From Hylemonella sp. (GTDB lineage Bacteria; Pseudomonadota; Gammaproteobacteria; Burkholderiales; Burkholderiaceae_C): a stretch of DNA of 64,000 nt. Shown here one piece after another: positions 7,145 to 15,893 of this stretch; position 1 is the stretch's first letter; each line of letters begins with the position of its first letter. Under the pieces are notes generated by a model. That model saw nothing but the letters and a program-made list of their open reading frames with translations, was not told the origin of the DNA and made no database searches. The position numbers and the translations under genes are program-made. The stretch lies in assembly GCA_030680575.1 (NCBI GenBank), contig JAUXVI010000025.1:1-64000 (forward strand), given 5' to 3'.

Positions 7145-8107
7145 ATGAGTACCAATACCGCCCCATTTACCGTACAGCCAAAGCTGACACAGATCGCTAT
7201 GGCGATCAAGCCGACCGGCATGATTGCCGACATGGTCTGCCCTCGCGTGCCAGTGCCCGCCGAGAAGTTCATCTATACCAAGATGGCCACGGACGAGGCA
7301 TTCACCATTCCCGACACCCGTGTGGGCCGTACTGGTGCCCCCAACACCGTTGAATTCGGCGGCACCGATGTGACCGACTCGACCGAGGACTACGGTCTGG
7401 ATGATCCTGTGCCCAACAAGGACATCAAGAATGCGGTCGGCACCAACTACGACCCGCTGGCCGCAGCAGCCGAGCGTGTAGCCCTCCTGGTGCAACTGGC
7501 ACGCGAGAAGCGCGTGGCAGACCTGTACTTCACCTTGGGCAACTACCTGGCATCGCTGCGCACCACCCTCTCTGGCACCAGCCAGTGGAGCGACTACGCG
7601 AACAGCGACCCCATCAGCGCCATGTTGACCCAGTTCGACAGCATGTTGATTCGCCCCAACGTTGGCATCTTCGGTCGCGCCACTTGGACCAAGCTGCGCA
7701 TGCACCCCAAGGTGGTGGCGGCAGTCTTGAACAAGACCGGTGGCCTGGGCGGCGCGTCTGCAGCTGGTGTGATCCAGCGCCAAGCCGTGGCCGACCTGCT
7801 GGAGCTGGACGAAATCTACATCGGCGAAAGCTTCTACAACGCCGCCAAGAAGGGCCAGACCGCAGGCTACAGCCGCCTGTGGGGCAAGCACGCTGCCTTT
7901 GCCCGCATCGACAAGGCTGTTCGTGACCCACGCGCTGGCCTGCCCACTTTCGCATTCACTGCGCAGTGGGGTGACCCAGTGGGCGGAACCATTGCCGACG
8001 CAAACATCGGCCTGGACGGCGGACAGAAGGTCCGTGTGGGCGAACACGTCAAGGAGCTGATCGCCTTCCAGGAAGTGGGTTGCTTCTTCCAGAACGCGGT
8101 GGCGTAA
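7145..8107 (+). CDS. Major capsid protein
   Basis: This 320-aa protein lies directly after the decoration gene. Typical pieces are 'IADMVCPRVPVPAEKFIYTKM', 'VPNKDIKNAVGTNYDPLAAAAERVALLVQLAREKRVADL', 'PNVGIFGRATWTKLRMHPKVV' and 'GLPTFAFTAQWGDPVGG', which are features of the capsid proteins of B3/D3112-like transposable phages rather than of Mu gpT itself. Subunits form the icosahedral head. A terminator-like hairpin follows, as is common after highly expressed capsid genes. Confidence 0.85.
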   Translation: MSTNTAPFTVQPKLTQIAMAIKPTGMIADMVCPRVPVPAEKFIYTKMATDEAFTIPDTRVGRTGAPNTVEFGGTDVTDSTEDYGLDDPVPNKDIKNAVGTNYDPLAAAAERVALLVQLAREKRVADLYFTLGNYLASLRTTLSGTSQWSDYANSDPISAMLTQFDSMLIRPNVGIFGRATWTKLRMHPKVVAAVLNKTGGLGGASAAGVIQRQAVADLLELDEIYIGESFYNAAKKGQTAGYSRLWGKHAAFARIDKAVRDPRAGLPTFAFTAQWGDPVGGTIADANIGLDGGQKVRVGEHVKELIAFQEVGCFFQNAVA

Positions 8108-8127
8108 GCCACGGCAAGTGGTGAATC

Positions 8128-8161
8128 AAGGCGGTGCGCCCACGGCAGCGCCGCCTTTTTT
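8128..8161 (+). terminator. Terminator-like hairpin after the capsid gene
   Basis: AAGGCGGTGC (8128-8137) pairs with GCGCCGCCTT (8148-8157) with one G-U wobble, and the loop can form a further GCC/GGC pair. A run of T follows. It may lower transcription into the downstream tail genes. Confidence 0.7.
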
Positions 8162-8209
8162 GAACACTTTCCCAACCACCCTCAAACCACGTTTTAACCA
8201 GGAGTGAAT

Positions 8210-8389
8210 ATGGCCACCGGCGACAAGAACCCAACCAAAACCCCAGCTGCCAAGGCTGAGAAGTTTTCCTACACCGTGCGCAGCCGCCTCGACCATGACG
8301 GCGAGACCTACGAGCCCGGCAGCACTGTGGAAATGACCGAAGCGCAAGCCGCCCCCTTGTTGGGCGGTGCCCTGGAGATTCCCCAGTAA
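8210..8389 (+). CDS. Small phage structural-region protein (HI1506-like position)
   Basis: This 59-aa protein starts at ATG 8210, 6 bases after AGGA. A GTG at 8204 is closer to the ribosome site and less likely. The sequence 'YTVRSRLDHDGETYEPGSTVEMTEAQAAPLLGGALE' is the pattern of small proteins found between capsid and gp36-type genes in Mu-like phages. Its role is unknown. The 154 bases after it hold no gene that I can support. Confidence 0.6.
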   Translation: MATGDKNPTKTPAAKAEKFSYTVRSRLDHDGETYEPGSTVEMTEAQAAPLLGGALEIPQ

Positions 8390-8543
8390 CCCATACCCAC
8401 CCCAGAGCGGGCTTTGATCGCTCCGGCTTGTCAACCAGCCGGTGTCGGGAGCCGCAGATTGACTAACTCCCCAACCTCCCCAGGGCTGGATAAAAGAGTG
8501 AAACGGTTTGGCAGAGCCCTGGCTTTGATAACAACTTCCACCC

Positions 8544-8966
8544 ATGAGCTACGCCGTAAAACAAGACATGATCGACCGATTTGCCCTCGCTGAGCTGATC
8601 CAGCTCACCGATCGCACGGGCGGTGCCGTGGCTGTGAACGACACAGTCATCAACCAGGCGCTGGCCGATGCCGACGCCGAGGTGGATGGCTACCTCATGG
8701 GCCGCTATTCGCTGCCGCTGGCCAGCGTCCCCAAGATTCTGGTGGGCGTGGCCTGCGATGTGGCCCGCTATCGCCTCTATGACGATCGCGCCACCGAGCA
8801 AGTCACCAAGCGCTACGACGATGCCATCAAGTTCTTGAAGCTGGTCGCAGACGGCAAGGTCAGCCTCGGCATCAATGCCACCAATGTGATCACCCCGACC
8901 ACGGGCGGTGCTGCCAGTTTTGGCAATGACCGCGTGTTCACCTCCAGCACCTTGAGCGATTACTGA
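8544..8966 (+). CDS. Head completion / connector protein (DUF1320, Mu gp36-like)
   Basis: This 140-aa protein has the DUF1320 pattern: 'YAVKQDMIDRFALAELIQLTD' at the start, 'QALADADAEVDGYLMGRYSLPL' and 'CDVARYRLYDDRATEQVTKRYDDAIKFLKLVADG'. In Mu the gp36/J region supplies head-neck proteins between capsid and tail. It is followed after 1 base by the next gene, consistent with one late operon. Confidence 0.85.
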   Translation: MSYAVKQDMIDRFALAELIQLTDRTGGAVAVNDTVINQALADADAEVDGYLMGRYSLPLASVPKILVGVACDVARYRLYDDRATEQVTKRYDDAIKFLKLVADGKVSLGINATNVITPTTGGAASFGNDRVFTSSTLSDY

Positions 8967-8967
8967 T

Positions 8968-9576
8968 ATGACCATCGCAACTTCCGAAGACGCCCTGGTC
9001 ACACTTATCAAGGACACGCTCGGCACCAAAGTCAAGGCCGTTGAGTCGCTGCCTGGCAATTGGGACGATGACACCCTCAAGCGCCTGCTGCGCGCTGTGC
9101 CTGGTGTCTTCCTGGTGTGGGCTGGTGGCCAGACCAATGACCGCAACAGCGGTATGTCGGGCATGGTCAATGGCAGCTGGTTGGTCTATGTGGTCACAGG
9201 CCACGCCAGCGGAGAGGCTGCACGCCGCCGTGGCGATGGTCAGCAGGCAGGTGCCTACGAGTTGGTCGAGGTGCTGATCCCACTGCTCAACGGTTACACC
9301 ATCCCCAACGAAGGCACCCTGTCCCTGCAGCGCGTGGAGAACCTCTACAGCGGCACCGTGGATCGCCAAGGTGTGACCGTCTATGGCCTGAGTTTCACGA
9401 TGCCTATGGCGTGGCCCACGGTGGTGGATGTGTCCACGCTTGACCCCTTTCAGACTTTCGCAGCCCAGACCGATGTGCCGCCCTTCTCATCTGCAGCAGA
9501 ACGCCAGAAGTGGCTGGACGGTGACTACAGCACCAGCAAACCCGATGCACGCGACACCGTCGCGCTTCCCCAGTAA
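8968..9576 (+). CDS. Tail terminator/connector protein (DUF1834, gpK region)
   Basis: This 202-aa protein contains 'SEDALVTLIKDTLG', 'PGVFLVWAGG', 'QQAGAYELVEVLIPLLNGYTI' and 'GVTVYGLSFTMPMAWP', matching DUF1834 (Mu gp37-type) proteins located between gp36 and the sheath gene. These are thought to act at the head-tail interface or tail end. The C-terminal 45 residues (PFQTFAAQTDV...) are an extension. Confidence 0.8.
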   Translation: MTIATSEDALVTLIKDTLGTKVKAVESLPGNWDDDTLKRLLRAVPGVFLVWAGGQTNDRNSGMSGMVNGSWLVYVVTGHASGEAARRRGDGQQAGAYELVEVLIPLLNGYTIPNEGTLSLQRVENLYSGTVDRQGVTVYGLSFTMPMAWPTVVDVSTLDPFQTFAAQTDVPPFSSAAERQKWLDGDYSTSKPDARDTVALPQ

Positions 9577-9590
9577 CCCAGGAGCCAACC

Positions 9591-9785
9591 ATGCCCGAAA
9601 ACACCATCTTTGTGAAACCCGCCGCAGGCATGCGCGTGGTCAACCCTGCCACCGGCCAGCCCTTGCCTGCCGAGGGCGACACCGTCGAGAACGGCAGCTA
9701 CTGGATTCGCCGCCTGGATGACGGTGATGTGACCGAGGAAACGCCCCCCGCCACGCCTGTCAAAGCCAGCTCTAAGAAGGAGTAA
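9591..9785 (+). CDS. DUF2635 small phage protein
   Basis: This 64-aa protein, with ribosome site AGGAGCC upstream, reads 'IFVKPAAGMRVVNPATGQPLPAEG', which is the DUF2635 signature seen directly before the sheath gene in Mu-like phages. Function unknown; probably a minor tail or assembly factor. Confidence 0.82.
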   Translation: MPENTIFVKPAAGMRVVNPATGQPLPAEGDTVENGSYWIRRLDDGDVTEETPPATPVKASSKKE

Positions 9786-9791
9786 ACGACC

Positions 9792-11252
9792 ATGACCATC
9801 AGCTTCAATGCCATCCCAATCTCGCTGCGCACGCCTGGTCAGTATCTTGAGTTTGACAACACGCGGGCCCAGCAGGGCCTGCCAGTCATGCCCCACAAAA
9901 TCCTGGTGCTGGGCCAACGCCTGACCGCTGGCCAAGTGGCGGCTGGCGTTCCCGTGCGCATCACCAGTGCGGCCCAGGCCGAGGCCGCGTTCGGTCGCGG
10001 CTCCATGTTGTCGCACATGTTCCAGAAGCTCAAGGCCGCGAATCCCTACACCGAGACCTGGGCATGCGCATCTGACGACAACGGTGCAGGCGTAGCTGCC
10101 ACAGGCACCATCGTGGCCGGTGGCGCGCCTACTGAGGCGGGCACCTTGAATCTATACATTGCGGGTCGCCAGGTGCAAGTGGCCATCACCAGCGGCATGA
10201 CCACTGCGCAAGTGGCCACTGCCATCAATGCCGCGATCGCAGCCAATACCGATCTGCCGGTGACCGGCGCTGTGGTCGCATCGACAGTGACCTGCACCGC
10301 CCGCCACAAAGGTGAGAACGGAAACTACCTGGACCTGCGCACGAACTTCAACTTCGGCGAGAAGATTCCTAGTGGCCTGACCATCACCATCACTCCGATG
10401 GCATCAGGCACCAGCAACCCGGACATCGCCACGCCGATCGCGGCCATCGGTTCCGAGCAGTACCACACGGTCATCATGCCCTGGACGGATGCCTCCAACC
10501 TGACCAAGCTGGAGACCGAGCTGGCTGCACGCTTCGGCCCGCTGATCATGAAAGAAGGCCAAGCCTTCGCTGCGGCCAGTGGCACCCATGCGGCCATCGA
10601 CACCCTGGTCACTGGACGCAACAGCCCACACGTGAGCATCATGGGCAGCGGCAAGAGCCCACACCCGCCCTATGAATGGGCAGCGGTGCTGGGTGCTGTC
10701 GATGCCTTTGAGCCCGACCCCGCACGCCCACGCCAGACCCTGGTGTTGACCGGCCTGCTGGCTCCTGCAGAGAAGGACCGCTTCACGCAGACCGAGCGCA
10801 ACATCCACCTGACCGATGGAGCTGCCACCTTCATTGTTGACACGGGCGGTCGCTGCCTGATTGAGCGCCTAACCACCACTTACAAGACCAACGCCTTCGG
10901 CATTGCGGATATCTCGTACCTGGACATCGAGACGATGCGCACCATCGCCTACCTGCGCTACAGCGTGCGCACCCGCATTGGCCTGCGCTTCCCTCGCCAC
11001 AAGCTGGCAAGCGACGGCACCCGCTTTGGTGCTGGCCAGGCGATCGTGACGCCCAAGATCATCCGCGCCGAGCTGCTGGCCCTGTTCCGTGAGTGGGAAG
11101 ACGCTGGACTGGCTGAGAACTTCGACCAGTTCAACCGCGATTTGATCGTGGAGCGCAACGGCAGTGACCCCAACCGCATCGACGCGGTCATCCCGCCCGA
11201 CACGATCAACCAGCTGCGCGTCTTCGCTGGCCAGGTCCAGTTCCGGCTGTAA
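9792..11252 (+). CDS. Contractile tail sheath protein (Mu gpL-like)
   Basis: This 486-aa protein has AAGGAG 10 bases ahead of ATG. It starts 'ISFNAIPISLRTPGQYLEFDN', typical of Mu L sheath proteins, and has 'PHPPYEWAAVLGAVDA' and a C-terminal 'YSVRTRIGLRFPRHKLASDG'. Sheath subunits surround the tail tube and contract to drive infection. Length agrees with the Mu sheath (495 aa). The gene is intact. Confidence 0.93.
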   Translation: MTISFNAIPISLRTPGQYLEFDNTRAQQGLPVMPHKILVLGQRLTAGQVAAGVPVRITSAAQAEAAFGRGSMLSHMFQKLKAANPYTETWACASDDNGAGVAATGTIVAGGAPTEAGTLNLYIAGRQVQVAITSGMTTAQVATAINAAIAANTDLPVTGAVVASTVTCTARHKGENGNYLDLRTNFNFGEKIPSGLTITITPMASGTSNPDIATPIAAIGSEQYHTVIMPWTDASNLTKLETELAARFGPLIMKEGQAFAAASGTHAAIDTLVTGRNSPHVSIMGSGKSPHPPYEWAAVLGAVDAFEPDPARPRQTLVLTGLLAPAEKDRFTQTERNIHLTDGAATFIVDTGGRCLIERLTTTYKTNAFGIADISYLDIETMRTIAYLRYSVRTRIGLRFPRHKLASDGTRFGAGQAIVTPKIIRAELLALFREWEDAGLAENFDQFNRDLIVERNGSDPNRIDAVIPPDTINQLRVFAGQVQFRL

Positions 11253-11278
11253 GCAAGTAACCGACAAGGAGTTCATTT

Positions 11279-11641
11279 ATGAGCGGCATGCGACTAGGCA
11301 AGGCCTTTATCAAGTTCAACGGCGAGTTGCTGGAGACGCTGCCCGGCGCATCCATCGACATCGGCGGTGTGGAGCGCAAGGTCATCAAGGGCAACAACAG
11401 CATTCACGGCTACTCCGAAGAGCCCAAGGAGTCCATGATCGAGTGCGAGGTATCGGTTGGCCCCAGCACCAGCCTGACCAAGCTCGGCGCGATCACGGGT
11501 GCCACCATCACCTTTGAAGCCGATACGGGCCAAACATGGGTGGTACGCAATGCCTTCAACACCGTCACGCCCAAGGCGACCGATGGTGATGGCGGCAAGG
11601 TGCCCGTCAAGTTCGCGGGCGACCCTGCGGAGGAGATGTAA
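11279..11641 (+). CDS. Tail tube protein (Mu gpM-like)
   Basis: This 120-aa protein begins 'MRLGKAFIKFNGELLETLPGASID' (in parts) and has 'GVERKVIKGNNSIHGYSEEPKESMIECEV', characteristic of the Mu M tail tube family. It forms the inner tube within the sheath. AAGGAG precedes the start. It lies between sheath and tail assembly chaperone as expected. Confidence 0.9.
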   Translation: MSGMRLGKAFIKFNGELLETLPGASIDIGGVERKVIKGNNSIHGYSEEPKESMIECEVSVGPSTSLTKLGAITGATITFEADTGQTWVVRNAFNTVTPKATDGDGGKVPVKFAGDPAEEM

Positions 11642-11644
11642 GCC

Positions 11645-11932
11645 ATGACCACGACTTACACCCTGATCTATCCCGTTGAGCTGAAGAACAAGGCTGGCGA
11701 CGCGATGGAGACCATCACCGAGCTGCAGCTCAAGCGCTTCAACGGTGCAGACATGAAGGCCATTGCCAACGCCAAAGCCAAGGGCGAAGGCGAAATGATG
11801 GCCGTCATGCTGTGCCGCAGCGCCTCCATTCCACCGTCCACCTTCGACCAGCTCGACGGTGAAGACATCACCGCCGCTGGTGAGATTGCAGCGGGTTTTA
11901 TCGGGCGTGTCCAGACGACTGGTTCTCAGTAA
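11645..11932 (+). CDS. Tail assembly chaperone, first frame (Mu gp41-like)
   Basis: This 95-aa protein contains 'LIYPVELKNKAGDAMETITELQLKRF' (in parts) and 'AVMLCRSASIPPSTFDQLDGEDITAAG', the GpE/gp41 type tail assembly chaperone. Its stop overlaps the start of the next small frame (TAATG). A G-GGT-TTT heptamer near the end allows a -1 frameshift that would fuse it to the next frame, giving the longer chaperone form known in Mu and P2. Confidence 0.85.
   Translation: MTTTYTLIYPVELKNKAGDAMETITELQLKRFNGADMKAIANAKAKGEGEMMAVMLCRSASIPPSTFDQLDGEDITAAGEIAAGFIGRVQTTGSQ
11893..11899 (+). promoter_or_regulatory. Slippery heptamer for programmed -1 frameshift
   Basis: G GGT TTT fits X XXY YYZ in the zero frame of the chaperone gene (codons GGT 11894-11896, TTT 11897-11899). 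Slipping by -1 enters the frame of the downstream GpE-like segment with no stop codon between them, so a fusion of about 136 residues is possible. Confidence 0.7.
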
Positions 11933-12051
11933 TGGCCGTGGTCGCCTACACGTTTCACTTCCCTCCAAGTGAGCTGTGGGCGATGGACATTGAAGAACTC
12001 TTGAACTGGCACGCACAAGCCAAAGCGATCAACAAGAAGCTGGAAACATGA
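11932..12051 (+). CDS. GpE-like tail assembly segment (second frame of the chaperone)
   Basis: A 39-aa frame with ATG at 11932 overlaps the previous stop. The core 'FHFPPSELWAMDIEELLNWH' is the GpE family motif. It lies in the -1 frame of the upstream gene, so it is probably made mainly as the tail of a frameshift fusion rather than alone. Such chaperones coat the tape measure during tail building. It overlaps the tape-measure start by ATGA. Confidence 0.78.
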   Translation: MAVVAYTFHFPPSELWAMDIEELLNWHAQAKAINKKLET

Positions 12052-13634
12052 GCGGCAATCTGAAACTAGCGTTCGTCATTGAGGCCCTGGACAAAGCGAC
12101 AGGGCCTTTGAGCCGCATTGGGCGTTCGATTGACAAGATCGGCGAACCCATCCGCCGCATTGGTTCGCTGTCTGCAGAGACAGCGTTCCGCTTTGGCCGC
12201 TTCATGGGCAACCGTCTGCAGAACCAGATGGGCGAGGTGCGTGAGCGCTTTGGCAAGGTACGCGACACGGCAGAAGGCCTGGCCCAGACCTTCGGAGCCG
12301 TCAGCCTGGCAGCGGGCGGCGTGTTCTGGGCCCTGAAGCGAACGATCGACGAGACCGACCGAGCGTCGGACGTGAGCAAGAAGCTGGGCATCACCGTGGA
12401 GATGTATCAGCGCCTGGGCTACGCGGCGCAACTCAACGGGAGCGACCAGGAGACGATGGGCCAGTCCCTGCAGTTCTTGAGCCAGAACATGGTGGAGGCC
12501 ATCAACGGCAGCAAGGAAGCCGCCGTCTGGTTTCAGCGCGTTGGAATCCCTCTTAACCAGCTCAAGAAGATGAACGTGGTGGAGGTGTTTGAAAAAATCT
12601 CCGACAAGTTCCTCAAGGTAGGCGATGCAGGCCAGAACGCTGAGAAGAAGATCGCCGTCATGAAGGCCCTCATGGGCCGCAGCGGTGCCGATCTGAAACA
12701 GGTGCTAGACCTGGGCAGCGAAGGTCTGAAGAACTTCTACACCGAGGCCGACAAGATGGGCGCGGTGGTCAGCGGCCAGACCGCCGATGCGATGGGAGAC
12801 TTCAACGACAACTTCGACCGCATGAAGTTCTCCATCTTCGGCGTCATGTCCTCCATCGCCCAGCATGCACTGCCGGCACTGGACGGCCTGGTGCAGCGCA
12901 TCACCTCAATGAGCGTTGAGAGCCGTGCGGACTGGGGCAAGTCCATTGGCGACACGATCACAAAGATCGTGGACGCTTTGCCTGGCTTCCTGACTGCTAC
13001 CGGGCAGATCATTTCTGCCCTGGCCATGCTCGGCGCTGTCGCCAATGTGGTCGCGCAGTTCCTTGGGTGGGACAACGTCCTAACTGCCCTGGCTGTAGTC
13101 ATGGGTGCCAAGCTGGCCTTCTCCATCTATGGTCTGGGTAAAGCCATCGTGACCATGATCCCCACGATCTGGAGCCTGGGCGTGGCGCTGATGTCCACGC
13201 CGCTGGGTTGGTTCATGGCTGCGATCGCCGCGATCATTGGCCTGGTCGTGCTGATCTACAAGAACTGGGAGCCGATCAAACAGTTTTTTGCCGACCTTTG
13301 GGGCGGCATCAAAACCGCTTTTACCTCGGTTTACGACTGGATCATGGGCAAGATCATGGCCGTGGTGGAACTGGCCGCAAAGGTTGGCCAGGCCGTGAAG
13401 GGCATCTTCAGTGGCGACACGGGCGGCTCGGCATCGTTCGACGCAATGGGCAACGCCACAGGCGTGGACGCCATGTCTGCGCTGCCTGCAGGCCGTGGCC
13501 AGAAGTCGGACGTGGGCGGCACCATTCGCCTGCAGATTGACCAGGATGGCCGCGCCCGTGTGGCCGAGGTCAAGAAGAACAACCCCGGTGTGGACTTCGA
13601 TGTCTACAGCGGCATGTCGATGGCTACACCATGA
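12048..13634 (+). CDS. Tail tape measure protein
   Basis: This 528-aa protein is coupled by ATGA. The N-terminal 'LAFVIEALDKATGPLSRIGRSIDKIG' and 'LAAGGVFWALKRTIDETDRASD' are typical of Mu-type tape measures, and 'VSKKLGITVEMYQRLGYAAQLNG' follows. Hydrophobic segments at about 305-400 include 'LAMLGAVANVVAQFLGW' and 'AAIAAIIGLVVLIYKNWEPI'. The short length implies a short tail. It sets tail length and passes into the host membrane on ejection. Confidence 0.9.
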   Translation: MSGNLKLAFVIEALDKATGPLSRIGRSIDKIGEPIRRIGSLSAETAFRFGRFMGNRLQNQMGEVRERFGKVRDTAEGLAQTFGAVSLAAGGVFWALKRTIDETDRASDVSKKLGITVEMYQRLGYAAQLNGSDQETMGQSLQFLSQNMVEAINGSKEAAVWFQRVGIPLNQLKKMNVVEVFEKISDKFLKVGDAGQNAEKKIAVMKALMGRSGADLKQVLDLGSEGLKNFYTEADKMGAVVSGQTADAMGDFNDNFDRMKFSIFGVMSSIAQHALPALDGLVQRITSMSVESRADWGKSIGDTITKIVDALPGFLTATGQIISALAMLGAVANVVAQFLGWDNVLTALAVVMGAKLAFSIYGLGKAIVTMIPTIWSLGVALMSTPLGWFMAAIAAIIGLVVLIYKNWEPIKQFFADLWGGIKTAFTSVYDWIMGKIMAVVELAAKVGQAVKGIFSGDTGGSASFDAMGNATGVDAMSALPAGRGQKSDVGGTIRLQIDQDGRARVAEVKKNNPGVDFDVYSGMSMATP

Positions 13635-14827
13635 GCTGGTTCGACGAGCTGCAGCAAGCCACCTTCAGGGGCATCCCTTTCTCGGTAGAGGGTGCTGAGT
13701 CCTCCTATGGCCGTCGCGCCGTGGTGCATGAGTACCCGCTGCGCGATCGCCCCTTTGTGGAAGACCTGGGGCGCAAGGCCCGCACGTTCACGCTGGAGGC
13801 CTATGTGTGGGGCCCGTTCTACATGCAGGCCCGCGATGCCCTGATGAGCGCCCTGGAGCAGGGTGGCTCCGGTCGCCTGGTGCATCCCTACCTGGGTGAA
13901 CGCACCGTCACTGTCACCGACTTCAAGAAGCGTGAAAGCACCTCCGAAGGCGGCATGGTGCGCTTCACCATCAACTGCGTGGAGGCCGGTGACCTGGCTT
14001 TCCCCAGCGTCCAGGACGATACGGCCCGCCAGGTCGACCAGGCTGCAGACAATGCGCTCCTGGAGGCACAAGCCCGCTTTGCTGCGGTCTTCATCATTGA
14101 TGCGCTGCCCGAGTTTGTGGCCGCAGCTGCACAAGGTCGCCTCGGTGCTGCCATTGACCTGATCCAGAAGGTCAGCGCCTCCCTTCCCACTCTGCCAGGC
14201 ATTGCCGCGACCTTCGGTCCCCAGCTGCTCGGTGTGCGTTCGGAGCTGTCATCGCTGATGCAAGGCCCCAGCGCCCTCGGCGGTGCCCTGGTGGGCCTGG
14301 TGTCGGGCTTGTCGGGCCTGCTTAGCCTGCCATCGGATGCGCTCACCATGCTGCGCGGACTTTTCACCTTTGGCGACACCACTGTGGCCGTGCCTGCCAC
14401 CACCCCAAGCCGCGTGCAGCAGGGCATCAACCAGGCCGCGATTCACAGCCTGATCCAGCAGGCCGCAGTCATTGAAGCCACCCGCAGCTCCAGCCAAATG
14501 ACATTCGGTGGATACACCGATGCGATCGCCGTGCGCGACGAGCTGGCCACGCGCCTGGACACCCTGGCCGAGACCACTCCAAGCGACACCGTCTATCAAA
14601 GCCTGGTCACCCTGCGCACGGCCATGATCCGCGACATCACTGCCCGTGGTGCCGATCTGGCCCGCACGGTGACCGTGCAGCCTCAAGCCACCCAGCCCGC
14701 CCTGGTGCTGGCCTATGCGCTGTATGAGGATGCCAGCCGCGATGCCGACATCATTGCGCGCAACAACGTACGCCACCCTGGCTTTGTGCCTGGTGGCCGC
14801 ACCCTGGAGGTGCTGGCAGATGCCTGA
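13631..14827 (+). CDS. DNA circularisation / tail protein N (Mu gpN-like)
   Basis: This 398-aa protein is coupled to the tape measure by ATGA. 'WFDELQQATFRGIPFSVEGAE' and 'YGRRAVVHEYPLRDRPFVEDLGR' near the start are the hallmark of the gpN family, annotated as DNA circularisation protein and thought to be part of the tail tip. The gene is full length. Confidence 0.9.
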   Translation: MSWFDELQQATFRGIPFSVEGAESSYGRRAVVHEYPLRDRPFVEDLGRKARTFTLEAYVWGPFYMQARDALMSALEQGGSGRLVHPYLGERTVTVTDFKKRESTSEGGMVRFTINCVEAGDLAFPSVQDDTARQVDQAADNALLEAQARFAAVFIIDALPEFVAAAAQGRLGAAIDLIQKVSASLPTLPGIAATFGPQLLGVRSELSSLMQGPSALGGALVGLVSGLSGLLSLPSDALTMLRGLFTFGDTTVAVPATTPSRVQQGINQAAIHSLIQQAAVIEATRSSSQMTFGGYTDAIAVRDELATRLDTLAETTPSDTVYQSLVTLRTAMIRDITARGADLARTVTVQPQATQPALVLAYALYEDASRDADIIARNNVRHPGFVPGGRTLEVLADA

Positions 14828-15893
14828 CGTGCAACTCAAGGTCAACGGCAGCATCTACGGCGGCTGGAAAAGCATGCGCCTGGAGCGCGGCATGGAGCAG
14901 TGTGCTGGCGTGTTTGAGCTGGGCATCACCGAGCTGTGGGCTGACCTCATCGAATCCCGCGAGATCTCGCCAGGCGACGAGTGCACCGTGCTACTGAAGG
15001 AAACCACGGTCATCACCGGCTATGTGGACGAGATGACTTTCGCCTACACCGACACCACGCACGACCTCTCGGTACGTGGCCGCGACAAGACCGGTGACCT
15101 GGTGGACTGCAGCGCCATCAAGCCCGCAGGCCAATGGAGTGGCCGCAAGCTGGAGCAGATCGCCGCCGATCTGTGCAAGCCGTTTGGTATCAAGGTCATC
15201 ACCGAGACCGACACCGGCAAGCCCTTCCCCCGTTTTGCCCTGCAGCAGGGTGAATCCGTGTTTGAGGCCGTGGAGCGCATGGCCCGCATCCGCGCTGTCC
15301 TGGTCACCAGCGACGGCAAGGGCAACCTGGTCATCACCCGCGCCAGCACCAAGCGCGTGGCCACCGTGTTGGAGCTGGGCGCAAACATCAAGGAGGCCAA
15401 TGCCACATTGAGCTTCAAAGACCGTTTCAGCAAATACATCCTGAAGGGTCAGGCCGCTGGTGGCGACTTCTTCAGTGGCAAGGCCGCATCCCAGATCAAG
15501 GCCGAGGCCACCGACCCGCGTGTGACGCGCTACCGCCCCCTGATCGTGGTCAGCGAAGGCCAGGACATTGCCGCCTCGCTCAAAGACCGTGTGAAGTGGG
15601 AAGCCAGCGTGCGTGCAGCGCGCAGCAACGACATCTCCATCACCGTGCAGGGCTGGACTCACGCGGAAGGCCTGTGGGAGCCCAACACCCTGGTGTATGT
15701 CCGCGATAGCTGGACGCGCTTGGACGCCGAGCTGCTGATCAAGAAGGTTTCCTACCGCCTCGACAACGGCGGCACCTTCACCGAGCTGGCGCTGACCAGC
15801 GCTGACGCATACAAGCTGCTGCCTCTCAAGGAAAGCAAGGGCGACGGCTTCCATTGGGATACGCCCAAGCCCACCAAGGAGGCTTCCAAGTGA
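14820..15893 (+). CDS. Baseplate hub protein (Mu gpP-like)
   Basis: The start is ATG 14820, which overlaps the end of gpN by 8 bases and follows GGAGG by a suitable distance. An in-frame codon at 14715 would put 35 residues inside gpN. The 357-aa protein reads 'VQLKVNGSIYGGWKSMRLERGMEQ' (in parts) and '...ISPGDECTVLLKETTVITGYVDE', features of gpP (Mu gp44/gpD-like hub). It joins the tube to the baseplate spike. Confidence 0.9.
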   Translation: MPDVQLKVNGSIYGGWKSMRLERGMEQCAGVFELGITELWADLIESREISPGDECTVLLKETTVITGYVDEMTFAYTDTTHDLSVRGRDKTGDLVDCSAIKPAGQWSGRKLEQIAADLCKPFGIKVITETDTGKPFPRFALQQGESVFEAVERMARIRAVLVTSDGKGNLVITRASTKRVATVLELGANIKEANATLSFKDRFSKYILKGQAAGGDFFSGKAASQIKAEATDPRVTRYRPLIVVSEGQDIAASLKDRVKWEASVRAARSNDISITVQGWTHAEGLWEPNTLVYVRDSWTRLDAELLIKKVSYRLDNGGTFTELALTSADAYKLLPLKESKGDGFHWDTPKPTKEASK

